Below are positions 9,501 to 16,732 of a stretch of 64,000 bases of DNA, one piece after another. How positions within the stretch are numbered: position 1 is the first letter of the stretch; every line of letters begins with the position of its first letter. Source of the stretch: Clostridiales bacterium (GTDB lineage Bacteria; Bacillota; Clostridia; Christensenellales; Borkfalkiaceae); the NCBI GenBank assembly GCA_015055965.1, contig SVHG01000004.1, forward strand, positions 91,994-155,993, written 5' to 3'. The translations under genes were made by a program, and so were the position numbers. A model generated the notes under the pieces. That model had not been told where the DNA came from. It worked only from the letters and a program-made list of their open reading frames with translations, and did not search any database.

Positions 9501-10159
9501 GGTTCTTTATCGTCTTCGCCGTTAAAATCTTCATTTTCTAACTGCGCTTTACTTATTTTCTTTACTTTTTTATCTTTCTTTTCAGTTTTTTCAGTTTCGT
9601 TAGCTTGTGAGCTTTCTATTAACTCAAGAATTTTGTTTCGTGATAAAAATACCGTAATAACCGCTAACGCCAAGCCGTAAACAACGTACGCCCCAACGGG
9701 ACTAATAAAGGTTGCAACGGGGCTTGCAATTAACCCCAAGAATGCGCCACCGGAAGCGCAAGCCGTAAGTGAATAACCGCTGTTATAGCAAATAGCTAAA
9801 TATTCGTTAAACTCAGTTAAAACGGGAGTTCTTACCGTTTGTGCAAGCAACCCTATGAATAAAGCGTAAAGGGTAAAATATTTTGCAAACCTTTTTGCGC
9901 CTTGATTTTGAAGCTTAAAGCCTATTAAAGCCTTAACGCCAATAAACGCGCCTGCTAAAAGTATAGGAAATGCCAAATAACCAAAAATACCAAGGAAAAA
10001 GCTTGCTACCGTATTACCTATATCGCCAAAAATAGCGTCGCCCGTTACCAAGCATAAAAAAGACAATACGCAAAGAAGCGCAAGTGCCAAACCGAACACT
10101 TCCGCTGTAAAAAATACTGATATTAAACTTGGTTTTTTGTTTTTTCTTTCCTTTGCCAC
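6560..10159 (-). CDS. ftsK: DNA translocase FtsK/SpoIIIE
   Basis: ATP-driven double-stranded DNA pump at the division septum. 1199 residues: about four membrane helices (20-180), a very long low-complexity linker (180-720) rich in Arg, Asp, Gly and Ser, then the motor with alpha domain, Walker A GATGTGKS (859-866), Walker B D967-E968, ATQRPSADI, and the C-terminal gamma winged helix that reads orienting DNA motifs. The linker contains a 54-residue tandem duplication. It is the first gene of the operon leading through the paralogue, rimO, pgsA, cinA and recA, with its own promoter upstream. Length exceeds the roughly 800 residues of Bacillus SpoIIIE because of the linker. Confidence 0.97.
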   Translation of the reverse strand: MAKERKNKKPSLISVFFTAEVFGLALALLCVLSFLCLVTGDAIFGDIGNTVASFFLGIFGYLAFPILLAGAFIGVKALIGFKLQNQGAKRFAKYFTLYALFIGLLAQTVRTPVLTEFNEYLAICYNSGYSLTACASGGAFLGLIASPVATFISPVGAYVVYGLALAVITVFLSRNKILELIESSQANETEKTEKKDKKVKKISKAQLENEDFNGEDDKEPFAVSSEPFAVNSQPFEGKPRRTVIFGGGDFEKKTPEERKNGKSNVKVLFGGSAFNPSTVREPYSNPLQPSSSYRKDYEADIDKKTEFVKAPYEQSGRGFVNPVGRDNSTRVPSYEEKMDIDVSEPEKDIYVFNTRGKSGERITPFDRMAGRGEGDFSNGSYSSSTESDNGYNVSRFSSGLSRRDGDFSRDSRGGTDFGRDARGGEGDYGRDSRNPATYGRDSGNPSSYGSEERNTRTGFDYERDSRGGTDFGRDARGGEGDYGRDSRNPADFGRDSGNPSSYGSEERNTRTGFDYGRDSRGEGDFGRDTRGFGNDRPTAEVDSGKDRMGEQSIDEPIEEQTTFGLNPVTRAIREESAFTTVNSSEEGVETTQSVGFVSDKPTPKTEPTPDYNGDGGALFGGSFFSAEEKNKKVTLGRDRAHSTPSSPAPTASTPTHSAPTPAQSSVTGGSSPIRGRQISMNDIPAENQFINPIDNIPKNYKYAFPPINLLLDYRVDKEEAERNEAEQLKRAETICAILKNGNIEATIEDIKYGPAITRFELSIPPTVSVKRILEKYEDLNLWIAARDKIRLVAPIQGTSRIGIEVPNASPATVGLKGLIESREFKTAKQSSLSFCLGQDIVGRPVILDISKMPHLLVAGATGTGKSVFLNTLLISLIYKYSPEELRIILVDPKVVEFSIFRGIPNLMFNEIFTDNAKVCSMLEWAVQEMEERYQKLNEVLAKNIEEYNAYMEKKKGKKIPKLLIIIDEFADLMNSSSERKLMENKISRLAAKARAAGIHLIMATQRPSADIMEGSIKTNFTSRIAFKMSSPTDAMVIMGEAGADKLLGRGDVLFRTSTMPSAERAQGCFVDTPEIERVCRYIKENNESYYDELALEKIIKGAQTEDTSSAVSESSGGGEAGGAAKSDDELIKRAMRLAISTNNISISGMQRKLGIGFPKAGKLIDTLVERGFVSEAIDNKTRKIFMTKEQFEEIFGEPF
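8605..8930 (-). repeat. 162-bp in-frame tandem duplication in ftsK linker
   Basis: Two near-identical copies with a period of 162 bp (for example AAAGCCGGTGCGAGTG at 8621 and 8783). Each encodes 54 residues built of shorter GRDSR, GRDAR and GNPSSYGSEERNTR units. The period is a multiple of three, so the frame is kept. Copy number probably varies between strains. Confidence 0.9.
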
Positions 10160-10216
10160 TCTTATACCCCCGCCTAACCAAAGTCCTTTTGCTTACTAGC
10201 TTACTTGCCAAAAAGA

Positions 10217-10230
10217 CCGTGCGCGCACGG
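10217..10230. promoter_or_regulatory. 14-bp palindrome in ftsK leader
   Basis: Perfect palindrome CCGTGCGCGCACGG between the ftsK promoter and start codon. Its high GC stands out in an AT-rich leader. It may be an operator or an RNA hairpin; I do not recognise a regulator. Confidence 0.4.
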
Positions 10231-10253
10231 CGCGTTAATTATATATTATAATT

Positions 10254-10282
10254 AGTATAACATAGTTTTTAATTAAGAGCAA
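10254..10282 (-). promoter_or_regulatory. Promoter of ftsK operon
   Basis: Minus strand TTGCTC (10277-10282), 17-bp spacer, TATACT (10254-10259). It starts transcription about 100 nt before ftsK. Confidence 0.6.
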
Positions 10283-10436
10283 CAAATTTGCGCTCTTTTT
10301 TTTAGCGTTTTTTATATTTTTTTCGCAATCTTCTTCCTTAATGGAAGAAATTTGCTAAATTATTTGCTGGCGTGAGTTTAAAAACAAAACCCGCAAAAAA
10401 CATATAAAAACGGCTCGTTAACCAATAAAAACAAGC

Positions 10437-10472
10437 AAAAAGTAGGGCTATAAGTGGATTAATCACTATTTC
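10437..10472 (-). repeat. TTAATCGACTTATAG stem-loop repeat, copy 2
   Basis: Core CTATAAGTGGATTAA at 10448-10462 (one mismatch to the consensus), minus orientation, ending in CCCTACTTTTT. Together with copy 3, 80 bp away in the opposite orientation, it makes an imperfect long inverted repeat that encloses a terminator. Confidence 0.65.
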
Positions 10473-10483
10473 GGGTATAAAAA

Positions 10484-10515
10484 ACGCCCAAAACGGAGTT
10501 TTTCCGCTTGGGCGT
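10484..10515 (-). terminator. Terminator downstream of the M3 peptidase gene
   Basis: ACGCCCAA / TTGGGCGT arms with an inner ACGGA / TCCG stem. A T-run follows on the minus strand and a weaker one on the plus strand. It closes the long glg/tex/acpP/peptidase gene run before ftsK. Confidence 0.8.
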
Positions 10516-10528
10516 AATTATTTTTAAC

Positions 10529-10562
10529 AAAAGTGCTAATAATCGACTTATAGAGCCACTTA
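10529..10562 (+). repeat. TTAATCGACTTATAG stem-loop repeat, copy 3
   Basis: Core ATAATCGACTTATAG at 10539-10553, flanked by AAGTGCT and AGCCACTT, which can pair. It abuts the stop codon of the M3 peptidase gene. Confidence 0.75.
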
Positions 10563-12245
10563 TTTGCTTAATTCTTTTAAAATCTCTTCTGATTTTTGAG
10601 CTACTTCCCTTAACGCTCCTTCCTTAAAGGGTGAATTAATACCTGCTTCTTCCAGCATTTCAGTAAAGAATTTAGTTCCACCGTAAGAGGTAAATTTGAA
10701 GTATGCTTCTAACGCTTTATCGTAATCCTCTAATGATTTAAACAAGAATTGAAGAGCGTTTGCCTGAGCTAAGCAGTAATCAATATAGTAGAAGGGTGAT
10801 TCAAAGATGTGCATTTGATATTGCCAACGAGTACCCTTTTCAAAATAGGTCATACCCTTTGCGTTCATATAGGGACGGAAGGTTGCTTCCAGCTTATTCC
10901 ATTCTTCATTTCTTTGCGCGGGAGTTAAATCGGGATTTTCGTAAACGACGTGTTGAAATGCGTCAACGATAATACCGTAGGTTAAGAAGGATAAGTTATC
11001 AAATAAGTGCTTATACTTGTAATCCTTTGCTCTATCACCAAAGAACTTATCCATAAAGCGCCAGCAGAAGCATTCCATACTCATAGAGTGAGTTTCTGCA
11101 GTTTCCATACCTAAGCTCGCTTCGGGATCGTGATCGTAAACGAAGCTTAAATAGCTTGCAAACGCGTGGCCGGCTTCGTGAGTTAAAACGTCAACGTCGC
11201 CCGAAGTTCCGTTAAAGTTAGCAAGTATAAATGGCTGTTTATACTTAGAAAATTCAGTACAGTATCCACCGCCCCACTTACCTTCTCTTGAAAGAACGTC
11301 AAAGGCGTCGTTTTCTATCATCATATCAATAAACGCGCCGGTAGACTCGCTCATTTCGTGATACATAGCTCTACCCGCTTCAAACATTTGCTTATCGTCT
11401 AAAATAGGCTGAGGATCGCCTTCTGCAAAGCAAACGCCGTAATCGTAAAGCTTCATTTCGTCAATACCCATTTGTTTAGCGCGTTCAGTACGCATTCTGG
11501 TAACCACGGGAACGATATCTTCTAATATGTTTTTACGGAATTTTTCTATGTGAGTTCTATCGTAGCAAATTCTACCCATTCTGTGGTAGCCAAGCTCTAC
11601 GTAGTTGCTATAGCCCATCTTTTTAGCCATGCGGTCACGCACCTTTACGAGTCTATCGTAAACGCCGTCTAAAAAGTCTGCGTGCACTTCTAATGTTTTA
11701 CCAAAGGCTTCGTAAGCCTCTCTTCTGGTTTCCCTATCTGCATCCTCCATATATTTACGTAAAATGGTAAGGGGCATTTTTTCACCACGAAATTCTATCG
11801 TAAGCTCACTCATAAACTGTGAATATTCGTTACATACCGCGCTTTCTTCCTGCATTTCGGGAATAATTCTTTCATCCAAGGATTTTAAAGTAACCTCATA
11901 ATTTTTATAAACGGGCGCGGGTAATAGCTTTTGCACCTCTTCCTTAAAGGGCGTGTTCATCATTGCCTGAGTATATTCAATTTGAACACCTGAAAGAAGG
12001 GGCATGTTTTGTTCGTAATATTCCTTTTCCCCTTTATAAAAATCATCTTTGGTATTACAAGACCAACGCATATAAGAAAGAGCGCTTTGAGTGCCCATTT
12101 CTTCCATTTCTTTCATTAAAACCTTTCTTGCATCAAGCACCTCTTGAGCGCTTTTTGCATTCTTAATTGCTTCTATTGCCACGTCAAACGCCTGTTTTGC
12201 GCGCTCAACCTCGTATCTGGCATAAGGTAAATCACGTACTTTCAT
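10560..12245 (-). CDS. M3 family oligoendopeptidase (PepF-like)
   Basis: Cytosolic zinc peptidase for short peptides. 561 residues, typical of the M3 oligoendopeptidase group. Zinc motif HEAGH at residues 356-360, with a downstream Glu in MSMECFCW as a plausible third ligand. Start ATG follows AGGAG. It is last in the run after acpP (58-bp gap) and is followed by a terminator. PepF or a closely related M3 branch cannot be separated by eye. Confidence 0.93.
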   Translation of the reverse strand: MKVRDLPYARYEVERAKQAFDVAIEAIKNAKSAQEVLDARKVLMKEMEEMGTQSALSYMRWSCNTKDDFYKGEKEYYEQNMPLLSGVQIEYTQAMMNTPFKEEVQKLLPAPVYKNYEVTLKSLDERIIPEMQEESAVCNEYSQFMSELTIEFRGEKMPLTILRKYMEDADRETRREAYEAFGKTLEVHADFLDGVYDRLVKVRDRMAKKMGYSNYVELGYHRMGRICYDRTHIEKFRKNILEDIVPVVTRMRTERAKQMGIDEMKLYDYGVCFAEGDPQPILDDKQMFEAGRAMYHEMSESTGAFIDMMIENDAFDVLSREGKWGGGYCTEFSKYKQPFILANFNGTSGDVDVLTHEAGHAFASYLSFVYDHDPEASLGMETAETHSMSMECFCWRFMDKFFGDRAKDYKYKHLFDNLSFLTYGIIVDAFQHVVYENPDLTPAQRNEEWNKLEATFRPYMNAKGMTYFEKGTRWQYQMHIFESPFYYIDYCLAQANALQFLFKSLEDYDKALEAYFKFTSYGGTKFFTEMLEEAGINSPFKEGALREVAQKSEEILKELSK

Positions 12246-12303
12246 AAAAGTTCTCCTTTTAATAGTTAAAAAGGGGCATTACTGCCCCTTCTTAATATCG
12301 CTA

Positions 12304-12531
12304 TTATTTATTTTCAATAAGCTTAACGATGTCGCCAACAGTTTTTAATTCTGCAGCCTGTTCATCAGAAATTTCTACACCGTATTCTTTTTCAAGGTCT
12401 AAAAGCATTTCTACAACGTCTAAAGAGTCAGCTCCTAAATCCTTAATAATTTCACTTTCAGGGGTGATTGACGCCTTATCAACGCCAAGCTGTTCAGCCA
12501 TAAGTGATGCGATTTTTTCGAATGTATTCAT
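12304..12531 (-). CDS. acpP: Acyl carrier protein
   Basis: 75-residue acidic protein that carries acyl chains on 4'-phosphopantetheine. The attachment Ser is S36 in GADSLDVVEM. Strong AGGAGG ribosome binding site. It has its own promoter in the 137-bp gap after tex and stands apart from fatty-acid synthesis genes in this window. Confidence 0.97.
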   Translation of the reverse strand: MNTFEKIASLMAEQLGVDKASITPESEIIKDLGADSLDVVEMLLDLEKEYGVEISDEQAAELKTVGDIVKLIENK

Positions 12532-12550
12532 AATAATTTAATCCTCCTCG

Positions 12551-12564
12551 ACTGCTTAAGCAGT
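12551..12564. promoter_or_regulatory. Palindrome in acpP leader, possible operator
   Basis: Perfect palindrome ACTGCTTAAGCAGT, located between the acpP promoter -10 box and the Shine-Dalgarno. Its position suits an operator or an RNA hairpin covering translation initiation. It does not look like the FapR consensus I know. Confidence 0.4.
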
Positions 12565-12579
12565 TTAAGTTATAAATCA

Positions 12580-12608
12580 ATTTTAGCAAAAATGCACAAT
12601 ATTGTCAA
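12580..12608 (-). promoter_or_regulatory. Strong promoter of acpP
   Basis: Perfect -35 TTGACA (12603-12608), 17-bp spacer, -10 TAAAAT (12580-12585) on the minus strand. Confidence 0.8.
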
Positions 12609-12668
12609 GTAAAAAACATTTTAAACGGTTTTTTGTAAAAGACAGGGGTAAAAATACACTTTAACTAA

Positions 12669-14840
12669 TTATTTCTTAATAATAGGCTTCTGTTTTAAGC
12701 TTAAACCGATACGTTTTTTGCGAACGTCAACGGAAATAACGGTTGCTTCAACAACGTCGCCAACCTTTAATACTTCGCTTGGGTGGCGAATAAATCTATC
12801 GGAAATTTCTGAAATATGAACTAATCCGTCCTGATGAACGCCGATATCAATAAACGCGCCAAAGTCAATAACGTTACGAACCGTACCCTTAATTTTCATA
12901 CCGGGAACAAGGTCTGCAATATCCATAACGTCCGTTCTAAGCATGGGCTTGGGAAGTGCGTCACGCACGTCTCTACCCGGCTTTAAAAGCTCTGCGGTAA
13001 TATCGTTTAAGGTGATTTCGCCAAGGCCGGTAAATTCGCAAACCTTCTTAACGCCAAAGCTCTTAATCTTATCGTTTAAGTCGCCAAGCTTGCCGTCGCG
13101 TACGTCTGCGTCGCTATAACCGAATAGCTGTAATAGCTTTTGAGTTCCGTCGTAAGATTCAGGGTGAACGCCGGTGTTATCAAGAATATTCTTTGCGCCG
13201 GGAACGCGAAGGAAGCCCGCGCATTGAGTGAATGCCTTTTCGCCAAGCTTAGAAACCTTTAAAAGCTCTTTTCTGGTTTTAAACTTGCCGTGCTCTTCTC
13301 TGTAAGCAACGATATTTTTAGCAATACCGCTGTTAATACCTGCAATATATGAAAGAAGCTGAACGCTTGCCGTGTTAAGGTCTGCGCCAACCTTGTTAAC
13401 GCAATCCTCCATTACGCCCTTTAAAACGCTATCAAGTCTGTTTTCGGGCATATCGTGCTGATACTGACCAACGCCGATTGACTTAGGATCAATCTTAATA
13501 AGCTCTGCTAAGGGATCTTGTAAACGGCGAGCAATAGATACGGCCGAACGCTCTGAAACGTCGTAATCGGGGAATTCTTCCGCGCCAAGCTTTGAGGCTG
13601 AATAAACTGAAGCGCCCGCTTCACTAACTACCATATAGGTAACCTTGCCGTTATATTCCTTAACTAAATCTGCAACGATAATTTCACTTTCCTTAGAAGC
13701 CGTTCCGTTACCGATAGAAATAACCTCTACGCCGTATTTAGCAATAAGCTTTCTAACTACCGCCTTACCTTCTTCTACCTTGTTTTGGGGTTGAGTGGGA
13801 TAAATAACAGTTTTATCTAAAACCTTACCAGTTTCATCAACTACCGCAAGCTTACAGCCCGTTCTAAACGCAGGGTCCCAACCAAGGGTAACCTTGTCAC
13901 GCATAGGGGGTTGCATTAATAGGGGGCGAAGATTAACCTCGAACATCTTAATGGCCTGTTCGTTTGCGCTTTCCGTTAAAGAGCTTCTAATTTCTCTTTC
14001 TATAGAAGGCGCGATAAGTCTTTCATAGCCGTCTTGAGCGGCAGCTTCTACTAAAGGAGTAAAAATACTACCCTGCTTAACGTAAGAAGCCATACATACT
14101 CTTCCGCCAAAATCCTTATCTATAGCAACCTTAACGCGTAAAAAGCCTTCCTTTTCGCCACGGTTTAAAGCGAGCACGCGGTGGCTTTTAATTTCGCCAA
14201 CGGGCTCTTGATAATCGTCGTACATTTCGTAAACCTTGGATTCTTCCTCTTCACTTTTAAGAAGCTTAGAAGATATCTCACCGTTTCTCATATAGATATT
14301 ACGAAGCTTTTTACGAAGCTCTGCGTTATCTGAAACCCATTCTGCAATAATATCGCAAGCGCCTGCAAGCGCTTCTTTTTCATTTTTAACACCCAATTCC
14401 TCGTTTATATATTCGCGAGCGTAATCCTCGGGCTTTCCTTCTTTAATTTCTTGAGCAATAATAAGCTCTGCCAAGGGAGTAAGTCCCTTTGCCATAGCAA
14501 CGGTTGCTCTGGTTTTCTTCTTTTGCTTGTAGGGGCGGTAAATATCCTCTACCTCAGTAAGGGTAACCGCGTTTGCCAAAGCCTCGGTAATTTCATCAGT
14601 AAGCTTGCCTTGCTCTGCAATAATGCGTGAAACCTCTTCCTTTCTTTGTTCAAGATTTCTTAAATAAGTAAGTCTGTCTGCAAATTCACGCAAAACCTGG
14701 TCGTCTATATGACCGGTTAATTCTTTACGGTAACGTGCTATAAAGGGTATAGTGTTGCCTTCATCTAGTAAGGTAACGATGTTTTGCGCGTGTTCTTCTT
14801 TTAGATTAAATTCTGCTGTTACTGTTTTTAATACGTCCAT
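12669..14840 (-). CDS. tex: Tex-family RNA-binding transcription accessory protein
   Basis: 723 residues. N-terminal Tex helical region (IPFIARYRKELTG near residue 30), YqgF/RuvX-like domain (TLGWDPAFRTGCKLAVVD near 320), helix-hairpin-helix segments (about 490-560) and a C-terminal S1 domain (KIKGTVRNVIDFGAFIDIGV near 645). Conserved nucleic-acid binding protein linked to transcription and RNA turnover; exact role unsettled. It follows the glycogen operon but is separated from it by repeat copy 4. Confidence 0.95.
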   Translation of the reverse strand: MDVLKTVTAEFNLKEEHAQNIVTLLDEGNTIPFIARYRKELTGHIDDQVLREFADRLTYLRNLEQRKEEVSRIIAEQGKLTDEITEALANAVTLTEVEDIYRPYKQKKKTRATVAMAKGLTPLAELIIAQEIKEGKPEDYAREYINEELGVKNEKEALAGACDIIAEWVSDNAELRKKLRNIYMRNGEISSKLLKSEEEESKVYEMYDDYQEPVGEIKSHRVLALNRGEKEGFLRVKVAIDKDFGGRVCMASYVKQGSIFTPLVEAAAQDGYERLIAPSIEREIRSSLTESANEQAIKMFEVNLRPLLMQPPMRDKVTLGWDPAFRTGCKLAVVDETGKVLDKTVIYPTQPQNKVEEGKAVVRKLIAKYGVEVISIGNGTASKESEIIVADLVKEYNGKVTYMVVSEAGASVYSASKLGAEEFPDYDVSERSAVSIARRLQDPLAELIKIDPKSIGVGQYQHDMPENRLDSVLKGVMEDCVNKVGADLNTASVQLLSYIAGINSGIAKNIVAYREEHGKFKTRKELLKVSKLGEKAFTQCAGFLRVPGAKNILDNTGVHPESYDGTQKLLQLFGYSDADVRDGKLGDLNDKIKSFGVKKVCEFTGLGEITLNDITAELLKPGRDVRDALPKPMLRTDVMDIADLVPGMKIKGTVRNVIDFGAFIDIGVHQDGLVHISEISDRFIRHPSEVLKVGDVVEATVISVDVRKKRIGLSLKQKPIIKK

Positions 14841-14874
14841 TGTTTCTTCCTTTTTTTACAGTTGTGAATGGTTT

Positions 14875-14917
14875 CCTCTATAAAAATATGCCGTTAATCG
14901 ACTTATAGAGGGGTTTT
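14875..14917 (+). repeat. TTAATCGACTTATAG stem-loop repeat, copy 4
   Basis: Best-formed copy: arms CCTCTATAA (14875-14883) and TTATAGAGG (14903-14911) are perfectly complementary over 9 bp and enclose the core, followed by GG and five T. It lies between the GH13 gene and tex, antisense to transcription. Confidence 0.85.
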
Positions 14918-14947
14918 TGCTAAATACTTCCTTGCCGTAAAACAAAG

Positions 14948-16723
14948 TTAATTTGCTTTTTTGGCAGATATAATTAAGAACCCGTTGGGTTTTAATTCAA
15001 ATTTTTGCGCTTTATTATTAGTGTAAAGATCAACTGCTTCGCCACTAAAAATAAGCTCCTTAGCGTGATTACCCGCGTTTAAGGCAACCGTTATTTTTTG
15101 CTCGCCCTCGCCACGGCTAAACACGAAAAGCCCTTTATCTGCTTTTACGATATTTATAACGCCATCTTTAAAGACTTCCTTTTCCTTTCTTATTTGAGCA
15201 AGCTTAATATAGTGAGCGGTTAAATCCTTATCCCCTTTCTCCCAATTAAAGCATCTGCGGTTATAGGGATCTAAATCCCCTTCTAAGCCTTCCTCGTCGC
15301 CGTAATAAACGCTTGGCACACCGTATAGGAAAAACTGCAATACGGTTGCTAATTTTTCGCGCTCTTTACCGCGTTGATATTCAAACCCGTCAAGCTTTTC
15401 TTCAGCCATTAAGTCCTTATCCGTAACGGTAACTCTTCTGCCTAATAGCGTTATAATTCGTGTTGAATCGTGCGTAGAAAGCACGTTCATAAGGGTATCT
15501 AAGCTTTGCTTAGGATAGTTATTTATTTGCTCTAGCACCGTTGAACGAAGCAAGGTGCAGTCCCCTTTTAAAACGAAATCTATAATAGCGCTTCTTAAGG
15601 GGTAATTCATAACGGAATCCAAAAGCCCGTCCGTATAATACTTTCTTCTAACGCCGTAAGAAATCTTATTAGTAGCGTCCTCCCAAACCTCGCCAATAAG
15701 GAAATTATCCTGCCCGCGAGCCTTTAACGCCTTTCTTATTTTATAAACGAATTTATCAGTTAGCTCGTCAACGACGTCTAAACGCATTCCCCTAATGCCT
15801 GCATCCACCCAGTACTCAACCACCTTTTCGCAAACGAATTTTTGGAATGACTTACTGTCCTTTTTAATAGTGGGAAGGGTTTTAAAGCCCCACCAGCTAG
15901 CGTAAGATTCAGGGTGCTCCCAGAAGGTGTACCAGTCAAAATATTTAGATTTTTTATCGTTAAAAGCGCCAACCTCGTCATAGTCAAGATATTTATTAAA
16001 ATATCTACTACCTGCGCCCGTGTGATTAAACACACCGTCAAAAATAAAATAAATATTCTTTTGCTTTGCGCTTGAGGTCAAATTTTTAAAATCCTCTAAG
16101 CTACCCAAAACGCCGTCCGGCTTAAGATAATCGCCGGTATCGTAGCGGTGAGAGGAATAGCTTTCGCAAATGGGATTAAGATATACCGCATCTACGCCAA
16201 GGCTCTTAATATAATCCAGCTTAGACTGTATACCCTTAAAATTACCGCCGAAAAACTCGTTATTTCTAACCTTACCGTCAGGCGAACGGAAGGTGGGCAT
16301 ACCTCCCCAATCTTCACGTTTTTTCTTGCCGTTAGCAACGGTAAAATCCCCAACTCTACAAAACCTATCGGGGAAAATTTGGTAAATAATACCACCCTTT
16401 ATCCAATCCGGCGTGGTGTAATTTTCGGGGTAAACGGTTAACTGCCAGCGCTTATTGGTTGGTTGAGCGCGAAAATCCTTACCCATACCGTAGGTTACGC
16501 CGTTAGAAAAAAATTGGTAAAAATATAACCCATTGTTAAGCTCAAAATCAAGATAAAAGCCACCCTCCGTTTTCTTCATAACGCGGTCTGTATAGTCGTC
16601 TTCGCTATACATACGCATTGTTACGGGGGCGTCGCTTTCAACGTAAAAACGAACGGAAGAGTGCTCTTTAACACCCCCCGTTACGCTTTTATATTTTGTG
16701 CTTAATGGGTTAAACTTGAACAT
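14948..16723 (-). CDS. GH13 alpha-glucosidase / neopullulanase-like enzyme
   Basis: 591 residues, cytosolic (no signal peptide). N-terminal beta-domain (1-125), then the GH13 barrel beginning WIKGGIIYQIFPDRF. Catalytic motifs: nucleophile Asp in GMRLDVVDE, acid Glu in LIGEVWEDA, transition-state Asp in STHDSTR. It resembles cyclomaltodextrinase/neopullulanase enzymes and would trim branched or short maltodextrins. It is 9 bp after glgP, so it probably works with it in glycogen breakdown. Exact linkage specificity is uncertain. Confidence 0.93.
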   Translation of the reverse strand: MFKFNPLSTKYKSVTGGVKEHSSVRFYVESDAPVTMRMYSEDDYTDRVMKKTEGGFYLDFELNNGLYFYQFFSNGVTYGMGKDFRAQPTNKRWQLTVYPENYTTPDWIKGGIIYQIFPDRFCRVGDFTVANGKKKREDWGGMPTFRSPDGKVRNNEFFGGNFKGIQSKLDYIKSLGVDAVYLNPICESYSSHRYDTGDYLKPDGVLGSLEDFKNLTSSAKQKNIYFIFDGVFNHTGAGSRYFNKYLDYDEVGAFNDKKSKYFDWYTFWEHPESYASWWGFKTLPTIKKDSKSFQKFVCEKVVEYWVDAGIRGMRLDVVDELTDKFVYKIRKALKARGQDNFLIGEVWEDATNKISYGVRRKYYTDGLLDSVMNYPLRSAIIDFVLKGDCTLLRSTVLEQINNYPKQSLDTLMNVLSTHDSTRIITLLGRRVTVTDKDLMAEEKLDGFEYQRGKEREKLATVLQFFLYGVPSVYYGDEEGLEGDLDPYNRRCFNWEKGDKDLTAHYIKLAQIRKEKEVFKDGVINIVKADKGLFVFSRGEGEQKITVALNAGNHAKELIFSGEAVDLYTNNKAQKFELKPNGFLIISAKKAN

Positions 16724-16732
16724 AAAACTAAA

